Assembly (NCBI GenBank): GCA_013368315.1
Contig: JAACJM010000209.1
Span: forward strand, 1 to 64,000
From: Tetrapyrgos nigripes
Taxonomy: Eukaryota > Basidiomycota > Agaricomycetes > Agaricales > Campanellaceae
Reading direction: 5' to 3'
DNA length: 64,000 nt
Shown here: positions 36,423 to 47,600 of the stretch, piece after piece
Layout: every line of letters starts with the position of its first letter
Numbering within the stretch: the first letter of the stretch is position 1
Made by a program: the position numbers and the translations under genes
Notes under the pieces: model-generated
Seen by the model: the letters and a program-made list of their open reading frames with translations, nothing else
Database searches by the model: none
Told to the model about the DNA's origin: nothing

Positions 36423-37138
36423 TTTATTTACGAAGATAGTAAAACATATTTTTGCACACACACACATTTTATCACCAGCATGAACACCCAAGACAGCATT
36501 GACACTTGACCCTGCCCAAAGCTGCTCCTCTTCTCCTTCACTATTCTCCCAGTCATCTTCTGAATCGCCAACATACATTCCTCTCCCCACATTTCTCTTC
36601 CTCACTTCTTCCACTCATCATTGTCCTTCATAAGCATCAATCCACCATCTAGAATATGTATATCAATATCATACGTATCGTTAATTGGCTCAAAATTGGC
36701 TTCCAGTCCAAAGCGCGGATACTAGAGGCCCTCGGGAGTGGCGAAAAAGGTGTGCGGCTGTAACCGAGATGGATTCTCACGGTAACTGTCCACAATCGCA
36801 ACCTATTGACCAGCCTCGGTATGTGCAAGGACCACTTGCAGTGGAGCTCGGATGGCACAGAATGTGTACTTTTACATCTCATGTGGCCACTGAATTTTTT
36901 TAGCTGCCAATTCCTTGGTGTAGCATTCCCTATGTGACAACGATTCGAAAACAGCCAAAATTCCATCCAAAACGACACTTCGTACTCGAATACAGCCATC
37001 AGTACCCTTATATAAATCTGAAAAAAATGCCAGGTTACTCATTTGTATGCATAATCTTGTTAACAGCAGTATATGATGCTATTTCAAAGATTTGTGAAGT
37101 GCACAAGTGGATGATACTTTGGATTCAAGTTTTGCAGT
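36423..37138. other. no gene recognised
   Basis: A minus-strand frame at 36330-36614 contains DSEDDWENSEGEEEQLW but runs through the dispersed repeat and is not a credible gene. Otherwise featureless. Confidence 0.35.
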
Positions 37139-37350
37139 TGTAACGGGTCATCGGATAGTCTTGGGATTACGGAGTTATATTATTCCGGACTATAAGTACC
37201 TACACAGTCAGTTACGCTTTCCTTAGTCTTTTTACCTCTTACCATTTGCTTCACGCACCTATTTGTCTCTACCTCATATTCTCTGCTATAGAACGGGTTT
37301 ATTTGGAGATTTGGGCACGAAGCAAGAAGAGATAGACTCACCACCCCTCA
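37139..37350 (+). mobile_element. LTR copy 1 (candidate 5' LTR or solo LTR)
   Basis: A 212-bp sequence starting TGTAACGGGTCATCGG and ending CACCCCTCA. It matches 49995-50188 along its whole length except for a ~17-bp segment absent from the other copy. CAGT precedes it (37135-37138), and the same CAGT follows the other copy (50189-50192). One base downstream, TGGTGTGGGCC could be a tRNA primer-binding site. Most differences between the copies are CpG here and TpG/CpA there. Confidence 0.75.
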
Positions 37351-38154
37351 GTGGTGTGGGCCAACGCTGCACGTGGCGAGTACGAGGCCACAGGATCTGT
37401 CCTTCTTGTAGTAATAATCCCTCTTCGAACAAAAGAATATCATACATGGTTTTTGTTTCCTTGAACCTATGTATTCATCCTGAATATGCGAGTAACTCAC
37501 TTTAGAAGTACACACCTCTTTGAGCACCTTTGCAATTTCTCCACTGTGTTGGACTTGGGATCGCTGTTACTTCAGGTTGATGGTGGAAAACCATGTTGCA
37601 CATTTGCCAGACTTGAAGTAAATTGAGGAGCAGTTTAGGTTAAGATCTTATGCCTCCACACATGTATATGTCCGTTTCTGGGGGAATTGAAAGATGGGAG
37701 AGTAAGCAAGTGATGTAGCTCTTTTCGGGGACCTAGGTGAGTAAAAAAAAATCATTTAGTAGGGACAATAGTAAGGAGAGAAAATAGGAATAGGAGTGGG
37801 CACCAAAAAACCTGTCACTGTAAAACAGGGAATTACCTGGATTTTTTGATACGTGGTATGAAACAGGAAGTGTTACAGACTTCTGGCGGTTATGAGAGAA
37901 CACTATGCACCAGAAAATTTTAGGTATCCTGAACATAGGGGTAGAAAATAAAAGCTGAGCCATCGATAGTCCATCAAGTGGGCTGCGTATTGGGCCTTGG
38001 CTTATGGTGTATAGCCTGGCTCATTGGGAGCAGGCATAGGTATGCTGGTTCTGGAAGAGACTCTGTCTAGAGATAGAGCCTTTAAAGCCAAAGTAAGTTG
38101 ATTGATACAAGAGATACTAGAACAAAGAAAGTAAGTATGTGGAGACGCACACTG

Positions 38155-38725
38155 CAGTGAACTAGGGCTACACACTGTCCCAGTATCCATATGGTTATAT
38201 GGGTACTGTATAGAAATACAACCCCGTATCATATGGAACATTTTGGGAAGAAAAATATGGGTTGTACGGTACAGGTGTAGCCTGTACATGACCATATCCT
38301 TTACGCCTGTCTTACAGGTTTGTATGGTGTATGGGTCAGCCAGACCTCGGCTATGATATTCTGCTGAACTCCTCACCTTTGATGTGTTCTCTGTAGTCTA
38401 AAAATTTGTAATAGTGATTATATCCTTCTGATTTTGTACCTGGATATTATGTTTGAGCGAAATCCGCACAATAAGGACACTATGGGGCATTTGACCATAT
38501 CCCAACTGCAGTATTTCACCACAAAAACCACTTAGATGAGCAATGTACGAGTTATGTTGGATTTATAAATTCTTGAATGACCAAATCTATACAAATACAT
38601 CTCGACATTTTGTACCTAGAAGACCCAGTATCCTGTAAAATACTGCTGTACCCCCATACCCGTACCCATACCAGTAATGTACGTATGATTACAGAGACAG
38701 GTGCACCGTACCAGTACAGTGAACT
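38155..38725. mobile_element. candidate hAT-like relic
   Basis: CAGTGAACT occurs at 38155-38163 and 38717-38725. The interval contains inverted GGTAYGGGTA-type subterminal motifs (ATATGGGTACTG near 38195-38210; CCCGTACCCATACC near 38657-38672). The terminal inverted repeat itself is not clear, so the call is weak. Confidence 0.3.
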
Positions 38726-39934
38726 GCAAGATCAGTATTGCTGTGAAAACCTAAATGGATGTTTGTTTGGCATTGGACTGGTGTCAAGGTTGTCGATACA
38801 CTCACATAACCACCCAAGTCACACACTAAGAGAGCAGATACAGACAGATAGATTGAGAGAGATGTAAATGAGATGTAGAGAGGAAGAGAGACGAGTAGGC
38901 TGACTAGGCTCTACACTGCATAGTAGTAGTATGGAGCAGAGATGAAGTGAACAAACTGGGGAATCAGTTACAAGATATCTCGAGTATATATGAGAAATGC
39001 AAAGGGATGGGAAAAGTAAATAAAAATAGAATGGTACCATATGGTTAAGAAAGATAGGAAGATCGGATCAATCAAGTTAAAGATAGGAAGCATGGATACG
39101 AGATAAGAAAGATGGGAAGATTGATTGACAGTTATCATAGAGTTTGACAGGTTTTATAAAGTTCAAAGTCAGAAGTATAAGGTTGAAGGGTTTATTGAGG
39201 AAATGCAATGGACGAATGATCAGAGAAAGGGTTCAATAATAAAGTAGAAGAGGAAGGAGGGTAAAGAACTGTAGCAGTTCGTGACAACTGGAGAGTTGAA
39301 GAATTTAAAAGACCAGAATATGAAGAGGAAGAAGGAATATATGTTTGAGCAAACTCATCAAAATCAAAGGGAAGAGAGAAATAAGGGAAGCAAGCCTCGT
39401 GAATGATTGATTCGAAGAAGATTGAGACAAGAAATAAAACAAACAAGGCTGTAAGCACATAGTATTCATGCTGGTTCAATGATGTGTAAATTCTTGAATT
39501 GAAAGTTAAAAGATTGAGAAAAAAGTGAGCAGAGAAGAGCAAGGCAAATGGATCATGAGGAAAGGAGAGAAGACAAGAAAAGGAGCTAGCAGAGAGAACA
39601 AGACATAGAAGAAATTGTGAGGAAAACAGAGGAAAAAAGAAAAGAAAGTAAGAGATGAAGAACAAGACAAGAGATTGAGAGGGAGAAAGATAACGAAAAA
39701 TGAAAGACAGAAGAGAGCAAAAGAGAAAGGAAAGCAATCAAAAAAGAACAAGACAAAGAGATCAAGAGGAAAAAAGACAATGAAAATGGAAGATTAAGAT
39801 TGGAAACTTTTGTTATCAGTCGAAAAGATATTTGGACAACAATGTTATTTGGTCATGTTAAGAAATACAGGGGCTGCGGATATGGGCAAGGAGGAAACCA
39901 GAAATAACAGCACAGGAGGAGACGGGATGAATAT

Positions 39935-39995
39935 GCACCGCCACACGCAGAAACGGAGTGTAAAGAACTCAGCCTCATTTCATTCGGCCTCGTAA
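39935..39995 (+). repeat. dispersed repeat copy (partner 49215-49275)
   Basis: GGAGTGTAAAGAACTCA followed by CCTCATTTCATTCGGCC occurs at both places. This copy has ACGC, ACGG and CTCG where the partner has ATGC, ATGG and CTTG. Confidence 0.7.
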
Positions 39996-40089
39996 TGAGA
40001 CCTGGTTTCTTCTTCTTCTCTTTCTCATTCTCCTTCACATTAGTGCCAGCCCCTCCACCACCAGCTTCACCAGCAGAACGACTCTCCTC

Positions 40090-40819
40090 CTAATTCCCCA
40101 AATTCCCCCTACCTCTTGTCCCACCCTTTGTCCCACCCCCCACTTCTAGAACCAAACACCCTCCCAACCATATGCCTCACGCTATGTGGCTGCAGTGAAC
40201 TCAAAACCATAACATCCAACATTTATATGTTTCTTTGTGGAATAGGTACGAGACGAATGCAGGGATGTAAGGGCAGAAATGAGTGAGATGAAGGGGACAT
40301 TGGGTGAGGTAGAGTGGGTCGATGTAGGAGTCCCAGTTCCCATCAGCTGGAGGTGCAGGTGCAGGTAAAGGTGCAGGTGAAGGTGCAGGGGCAGGAATTC
40401 ATCTTTCTCAGGGGCATCGCGATCTGTGTCTGTGTCTATATCCTCTCCCACTCCTTCCCCTTCCCCTTACCCCTCTGCTTCCCAACCTGTCTCACATCCT
40501 GCCCTGCAGATCCATCTCCATGTTTATTGTGCTTCTGCCCATACAAATCTCTCTTCCTAGGTAGTGCTCTATAGACCAACATCCCATTTAAATCCAATAT
40601 TAACAACTTTCTAGCATCAGAAGGATGTTTGAACCAGGTTGAGGGTTGGGAGGATGCTGGGCATGGGGGTGCAATATGTAGAGGTGGAGGTGGAGAGAGT
40701 GCATGGAAGTGGGGATCATAATGCGAAGAATAGGGCAGACCAGATGCTGAACCAGAAGAGACAGGCTGAGGTTGACCATACGAGAAGTGTTTCCTGAGGA
40801 AACTGAGAGCTGGACCCAC
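40090..40819 (-). pseudogene. FCP1/NIF-type (HAD) phosphatase domain relic
   Basis: Minus-strand frame with a Ser/Pro-rich lead, then SDARKLLILDLNGMLVYRAL, which resembles the DLNGTL active-site start of NLI-interacting-factor/FCP1-like phosphatases. Downstream (toward 40090), after stops, come PAFVSYLFHKETYKCW and VHCSHIA, resembling the ..PAF..YLF..T..W....W SS A.PHSV region of that family, with in-frame stops. A GGTGCA microsatellite (about 40345-40395) encodes a PAPAPSPAP linker. It is dead or partial. Family call made on short motifs only. Confidence 0.5.
40345..40398. repeat. (GGTGCA)n-type microsatellite
   Basis: Imperfect hexamer repeat GGTGCAGGTGCAGGTAAAGG onwards, on the minus strand giving alternating Pro/Ala codons within the phosphatase relic. 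Confidence 0.7.
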
Positions 40820-40893
40820 CCCTCATTAAACTCGTCCCCATACAGAAGCAGAGCCGGAAGGGACAGGCCAGGGTTGATTATATGAGAAGTGTA
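40744..40893. repeat. ~100-bp tandem duplication
   Basis: About 50 bp at 40744-40792 (CAGAAGAGACAGGCTGAGGT... CGAGAAGTGT) is repeated at 40844-40893 (CGGAAGGGACAGGCCAGGGT... TGAGAAGTGT), so the 5' end of the phosphatase relic is locally duplicated. Confidence 0.6.
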
Positions 40894-40899
40894 GACAAC

Positions 40900-41958
40900 T
40901 GCGCACCCAAGTGGGTTGTAGTTGTATCTGGAGTAAGGGCATTTGTATCCCCCCAGAGTTAAACAGGAAGACAAGAAAAACAGGGTGTAAAGCACGGTGA
41001 AATTGCAAACACTTCTATGTTTACATTTGTTACTTCTGGAAACCTTTCCCACATTTTCCCCTATTGTTGGTTGTTGTCCACCATTGGTGTGCTACCTGTA
41101 TCCTTCAGCTTGAGGATCACATCGTAAGTAGCTGGGATTTGAAGTTTGAACAGTCTAGGGCTCACCTCTGTATCTGACGGTTTACGGATACCGTCAATAT
41201 GGGTCCATGACCATACTGTCTCGAGGGCAACACAGGTAAGATATGAGATGGGTATGAGATGGCTTTTCCGAGGTCCCCGAACCTATGTTTTTGTCAAACT
41301 TTTCTGTACAAAAGTGACAAGTAGATCTCACATTTGCTGGTAAATGAGATTTGCTGCAGGCATTGGTCCATTATAAAGCAAAATTGCAAGAAATCTGGGA
41401 ATTTAAAAAAGTAGTAGCTTCTGTTTACAGCACATCAGCAACAAGGCTCAAACCAGGCCTTACCATAGCCTCAAAAGGCCACTTGGATGATTGGAAATAA
41501 GGTGAACTCCTGATTTTGCAACTCAAATACCCCTTTGGAAAAGATGGTTGTACAAACTCTTTGCTGACAATATAAGCTAAAAAAACACTGCTTTTTGCTT
41601 GAGAATTTTGCATGCTATATCATGTAGACTGTAGCTGCAGTAACTGATAGCCTAAGATAGGCATAAATGCTAAAATTGCCATGCATATACATACCTACAC
41701 TGTGGTATTGTCATTGTCCTGCTGCATTTTTTAAATAAATATTTTCAAATTTCCTCAACAATCAAAACACAAGAACACACGTTGGTAAATAAAATGGATA
41801 GAGTTTTGAAAAAGTAAGTACTAAATCCTTGGGGTACTAGCAGATATCAGAAACAACTGGAGAACATGAACATTTCTGTCAAATTTTATATATACTTAGG
41901 ATCTCATTCTTTACATTCATATTTCGAAATTTAGAGGCTGTAGAAGCTAGAATGCATT
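40900..41958. other. no gene recognised
   Basis: AT-rich; the minus-strand frames here lack family character. The part nearest 41958 is presumably 3' UTR of the NACHT gene. Confidence 0.35.
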
Positions 41959-44114
41959 TCAATCTGATTCTCCTAACTCAAGAAGGGCTGCTGCAACTTC
42001 TGAATGCTGTTGATACCTAGCAGCATTCAGAGCACTTGCATTGACATTAGCTCTTTTTTCAAGGAGTGCTCTCAAAACCTCTAGATGCCCCCAAGAGCTT
42101 GCAGCCTGTAGTGCATTTCCAAACCATCCACCCTGTGCATTGACATCAGCTCCTTTTTCAAGGAGTGCTCTCACAACCTCTAGATGTCCATTACGGCTTG
42201 CAGCCTGTAGTGCATTTCCATAATATCCACCCTGTGCATTGACATCAGCTCCTTTTTCAAGCATATACACAACCACACTTTTCAGTCCTATATAACTAGC
42301 ATAATAAAGAGGTTGTGCTATGATGTTTTCTCGTTTATTATCCCATGTATCAGGTGTATACACATTCAACCAGTTATAATATGCAGGCTGTGTAGTGCTT
42401 AAGAGCTTGCAACTGAAGTCTAATATGGCTGAACATTCTTCTTCAGTTTGATTAGAATGCAAGAACCAATACTTGGAAGCATAATGTGCTAAGGCAAAAA
42501 TTTCTACATCAATTGCTTCTTGTCCACAGCATAGAAGATAAACAATACACATCTGACAAATAGCTTCATGGGCTAGAGCACTATTCATCTGAAAATATCC
42601 TGAAACACTTTGCATAGCTGCTTCTGATAGTAGATAATCTTTTACAGAAGGATGAGCTAGTTGAACTGTCAAAACATTCTGCTCTTCCCAACTGTCCTCT
42701 TCAATACTAGCTTGAATAATGACTACCAGGCTAGAATTGACCACTTTATGTAGCTCTGTTGTAATATTTTCAACTAGATCTTCAGGCAAGAATGTTTCCT
42801 CTTCCACATCAATAGCCAGTATATGCTGAACCTCTCCCATGGTCAATGGCCTATAAGCAAACAGCAGCCACTGAAAAATTGTCTTTACATCATCCCTCAG
42901 TTCCTCTTTCACTTGCTCCAAAATCTTGCCATATGTCTCCTGTAAAGTTTTTGGCAAGCTTTTCAAAGCTTTTCTGACCCTTTTGGGTATTGTGATCTCA
43001 TTAAGTGCCGTCAACTGACAGTCTACCCATCTGATTCTGTTATAATCTGTTAGCATGTTACTCTTGAAATTGTACAATTCAATACAGATACTTACTGTCC
43101 ATTAGCGCCATTCAGTAGGGTGTCCTTTATTTCAGCCTTCAACTTGGGAGACCATGCATCTTGTTCTTGTAATTTCATATCCACATATTTTTCAATATCA
43201 GAGGTAATACCAACATCAGACATCTGTTTATCCAATGAGATAACCTGAGCTTTCCTGTGGGCCATGTTAATATGTGGACGGCTTGATACAAGCACAAAGC
43301 AGTTTTTGAGTTTGGTGAGTAATTTATCTATCAAGGCTAGTAGTTTGCCTTGATCTTCCTCAGCACATTCATCTATTGCATCAATGATAATGTAAGCAAC
43401 ATCCATCATTGTCATCAACTGCAAAAGAGTGGACTCCATATCCTCTGGAATAAGAAATTTCCCTTCTTTGCTGTTGATATAGAGCTGATGAATTGCATTG
43501 TAAGCATTCTGGCTATTCTGCTTCATTGCCTCTGCTGCTACTTGATGCAACAAGGAAGAGACAATTCCACTATAATCCACTTTGGCTTTATCGCGAGTAT
43601 CAAAATAATAATAAAGGAACACAGAGTCCTTTCTCAAAGTCTTGATGACATTAGTGCTAAAGAGAATATTTTAGGTTCCCTCAATCTCACATTATGATAA
43701 GTTCACTTACCATAAAAAGGTTTTGCCAGAACCAGCTAAATCAAGAACATTTTAGAAATAAAGAAATCTCTAAGAGTCATTCTGAAAACTGACCTTTGCC
43801 TTGGAGCCACAAGAAATGGCTCATGCCAGTCTTCCATTCTTGAAATAACCTGTGCTCAAGCAACCAGGTGCCTGTGCCTTGCACTATCTTTTGTTCTGCA
43901 CTGTGGAAATTCTCAAATGGATTTGGTGCATTAATCCACTTCAAATCTTTTGGACTGCCCGCTACATTGCCTGTAATGTTTTATTGTTATTTTCGGATCA
44001 TGACTGGCAATTTGAGACTGCAAGTTAGTATAACTCACTCTGATTTATTTGATTACTGCCGATAACAGTAATTGGGCTCTGAGTGATAGTAAATTGCGAG
44101 GCCTGATTAAACAT
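41959..44114 (-). CDS. NACHT-ankyrin STAND (NLR-like) protein
   Basis: Signal-transduction ATPase of the type used by fungi in self/non-self recognition. Start ATG at 44114 (MFNQASQFTITQSPITVIGS), intron, then NVAGSPKDLKWINAPNPFEN, EHRLFQEWKTGMSHFLWLQG, intron, Walker A AGSGKTFL, intron, RKDSVFLYYYFDTRDKAKVD, Walker B YIIIDAIDECAEEDQ, sensor-like CFVLVSSRPHINM. After the intron at about 43077-43095: LPKTLQETYGKILEQVKEEL, RPLTMGEVQHILAID and QLAHPSVKDYLLS, the usual STAND helical arm. The C-terminus has two clear ankyrin repeats (GADVNAQGGYYGNALQAASR type) plus a partial one, ending LLELGESD. All junctions keep frame, so it looks intact. Repeats are few compared with many relatives. The 4-kb hairpin element lies ~500 bp upstream. 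Confidence 0.85.
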
Positions 44115-44617
44115 CCTAAAAAGGTTTGGTCAGAAAGAAATGATTGTTCAAACAATAATAAAACCAGACCCAATCTCCATAGATGGTGGCTTGGAAAGAC
44201 TTCGTAGCGTAATTTTAGATGATAATGAGATTCAGTGAGGAACCATTGTCACTCACTTATTTCCAGCAGAATTGTCTGTCATAGCTAGCTGTATGTTGCT
44301 TGATGGTAGATGTACACAGGCACAAAGCGAGGAAAGTGTCCAAGTCATGTGCATTCATGATATGTGATTGCGCGAGACTGTATCTTTTGGATTGATGGCT
44401 TATGTCGAGGAATTGAGTTGAGTTATACTTAGCAAGATTGCTTTGAAGAAGTGTCCTGGACAGGTGATCACTGACAGTTTCTACCAAGTTTCTACTTTGC
44501 GAGGTCCTGGTGGAATAGCAACTACAGTAAACCATCTTGTCATTGATATCTGACATTTGCAAACAGTATCTGCACGAAGGTATATTCCTGTACTGTAATG
44601 CCATTGAAAAATCATAA
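44115..44617 (-). promoter_or_regulatory. short upstream region of the NACHT gene
   Basis: Only ~500 bp separate the NACHT start codon from the hairpin element. A 115-codon minus-strand frame (44257-44604, Cys/Ser-rich) is unrecognised and may be an upstream exon, uORF or chance. Confidence 0.35.
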
Positions 44618-47600
44618 CACTGGGTGCAAACACTTGTAAATCCTCTGCTTTACTGAGGTTTTACAAGAGTATTACACCAAGCCAATCAATATGTAAGACT
44701 CCTTGTCATACATTAGTATTACAAGCGACAGAAAAAATTAGAACAACCTTGTATGACCATTGTAAGTCACAAAGAAATACCATGGACTTTCAGTGTGACT
44801 TGCTGTCACTGTATACCCTTGGTGGATATACTGTGGAATTACACAGGAATTTCAGAGTGACTTTTTGTCACAATATGTCATGTAGTAAGACACATAGGAA
44901 ATACTGGAGTATTTCAGTGTGACAGATAATCACAGTATGACAAACAGTAAGGCAAGAGAGATTTACAAAGGACTTACAAGGAAGCAAAATCTGCAGGAAA
45001 TTTACAAAGTGACAATCAAGTCACAGTAATACACTTGTAAGACTAGCTGTATTATGAAGGAATTACAAGAAACATTTGCTACAAACACTGGTAAATCCTC
45101 AGCCTTACTGGAGTATTACAAGAGTATTATGGGGAACCAATCAATATGTAAGTTGGCTTGACTTACAAGTGTATTACAAAATAGACAAAAAATGAAGACT
45201 ATTCTGAAAGACCATTGTAAGCTGCAAGGACATACCATGGACTTTCAGTATGAGGCTTTGTCACAGTATAGCATTGAAGAGCATACAGTGGAATTACAAG
45301 GTGACTTTTTTGTCACAGTATGTCTTCTTGTGAAACAGAACTGAAATACCAGGGTATTTCAGTGTGAGATAATGTCACAGTAAGACAATTTGTAAACCAA
45401 GTAAAATTTACAGAGGACTTACCAGAAGATAGAACTTGAAAGTCTTGGGTAAGACTGCTCATATTTACAGTGAATTTACAGAGGGACATCTGTGTCACAG
45501 TAATACCCTAGAAAGACTTGTGATTTTACAAGGGAATTACAAGATGCAGGTTTTAAAAGTCTATCTCGTAAGTCTCTGGAAAAAACCTGCATGCTAAATG
45601 GAGAATATACAGTGTGACAGACTGGTCAAAGTAAGACACTTGTAAGTCACAAGACATTACAATGACTTTACTGAAAATTGACTATTTTGTAAGTCATCAT
45701 GTATATCCAATGGACTTACAGGAGACTTGTTGGATGGATTTGCAGTGCATGTCAATTAAGTAATACAGAAGGGCTTACTGGAAATTTACAGGATGTAATA
45801 CAATGAATTCATTCAACCAGGTTAATTAAATTTTACTCAATATAAATAGACAGCTCAGGCTGGACAGGAAAAGGGCAGACTACTGTGTCTGCCTTGTCAT
45901 CTTTGTCTGGTCAGTCTGTTACATCTGCCCCATCTGCCCTGTCTGCCTTGTCTGCTTTGTCTGCCTTGTCTGCCTTGTCTGCCCGGTCTGCCTTGTTTCT
46001 GCTCCGTCTGCCTTGTCTGCTTTGTCTGCCTTGTCTGCCTCGTCTGCTTTGTCTGCCTTGTCTGCCTTGCCTGCTTCGTCTGCTTCGTCTGCCTCGTCTG
46101 CCTGGCGGACGGAGCAGACGAGGCAGACGGAGCAGACAAGGCAGACGAAGCAGACGAGGCAGACGGAGCAGACGGGGCAGATGAGGCAGACGGAGCAGAC
46201 GGGGCAGATGAGGCAGACAGAGCAGACGGGGCAGACAAGGCAGACGGGGCAGACGAGGTGGACAAAGCAGACAAGGCAGACAAGGCGGATGAAGCAGACG
46301 AGGCAGACAAGGTGGACAAAGCAGACGAGGCAGACAAGGCGGACAAAGCAGACAAGGCAGACAAGGCAGACAAAGCAGACAAGGCAGACAAGGCGGACAA
46401 AGCAGACAAGGCAGACAAGGCAGACGAAGCAGACAAGGCAGACAAGGCAGACAAGGCAGACAAAGCAGACAAAGCAGACGAGGCAGACAAAGCAGACAAA
46501 GCAGACGAGGCAGACAAAGCAGACAAAGCAGACGAGGCAGACAAAGCAGACGAGGCAGACGAGGCAGACGAGGCAGAGGAAGCAGACGAGGCAGACGGAG
46601 CAGACGAAGCAGACGAGGCAACAAGGCAGACGGCGCAGAGACAAGGCAGACAGGGCAGACAAGGCAGACAAGGCAGGCAAAGCAGACAAGGCAGACGGGC
46701 AGACGGAGCCAGACGAGGCAGACGAGGCAGACGAAGCAGACAAGGCAGACAAGACAGACGAAGCAGACAAGGCAGACAAGGCAGATGAAGCAGACGAAGC
46801 AGACGAGGCAGACGAAGCAGACGAGGCAGACGAGGCAGACGAGGCAGACGAAGCAGACGAGGCAGACGAGGCAGACGAAGCAGACGAGGCAGATGAAGCA
46901 GACGAGGCAGACGAAGCAGACGAGGCAGACGAAGCAGACGAGGCAGACGAAGCAGACGAGGCAGATGAAGCAGATGAGGCAGACGAAGCAGACGAGGCAG
47001 ACGAAGCAGACGAGGCAGACAAAGCAGACGAGGCAGACAAAGCAGACGAGGCAGACAAAGCAGACGAGGCAGACGAGGCAGACGAGGCAGACGAGGCAGA
47101 CGAAGCAGACGAGGCAGACGAGGCAGACGAGGCAGACAAAGCAGACGAGGCAGACGAGGCAGACAAAGCAGATGAGGCAGATGAGGCAGACAAAGCAGAC
47201 GAGGCAGACGAGGCAGACAAAGCAGACAAGGCAACAAGGCAGATGGCGCAGAGACAAGGCAGACAGGGCAGACAAGGCAGACAAGGCAGGCAAAGCAGAC
47301 AAGGCAGATGGGGCAGATGGGGCAGATGTAACAGACTGAGCAGATGAAGATGACAAGGCAGACACAGTAGTCTGCCCTTTTCCTGTCCAGCCTGAGCTGT
47401 CTATTTATATTGAGTAAAATTAAAATCAACCTGGTTGAATGAATTCATTGTATTACATCCTGTAAATTTTCAGTAAGCCCTTCTGTATTGCTTAATTGAC
47501 ATGCACTGCAATCCATCCGACAAGTCTCTTATAAGTCCATTGGATATACATGATGACTTACAAAATAGTCACTTTTCAGTAAAGTCATTGTAATGTCTTG

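Larger units (their letters stand above)
37351..40089. other. gene-free stretch with repeat fragments
   Basis: No gene recognised. A possible hAT-like relic lies at about 38155-38725. 39100-39800 is strongly purine-rich on the plus strand (GAAGA/AAGAGA runs), which makes the long Phe/Leu/Ser-rich minus-strand frames there artefacts. 39935-39995 is a dispersed repeat shared with 49215-49275. Confidence 0.4.

Noticed and set aside
36330..36614. Minus-strand ORF with an acidic stretch (DSEDDWENSEGEEE)
   Set aside because: It runs through a dispersed repeat and has no homologous feel; likely chance.
39192..39780. Minus-strand frames of up to 181 aa rich in Phe/Leu/Ser resembling membrane segments
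   Set aside because: Produced by a purine-rich plus strand; no domain, intron or codon pattern of a gene.
45906..47334. Possible CRISPR-like array
   Set aside because: Contiguous 9-bp units without spacers, in a eukaryote.
45897..47429. Very long open frames (436-510 aa) in all six frames, rich in ADE, QTR, LPR, SAS or CLV
   Set aside because: They arise from a nine-base tandem repeat inside a transposon; a period divisible by three with no stop codon in the unit opens every frame. No gene.
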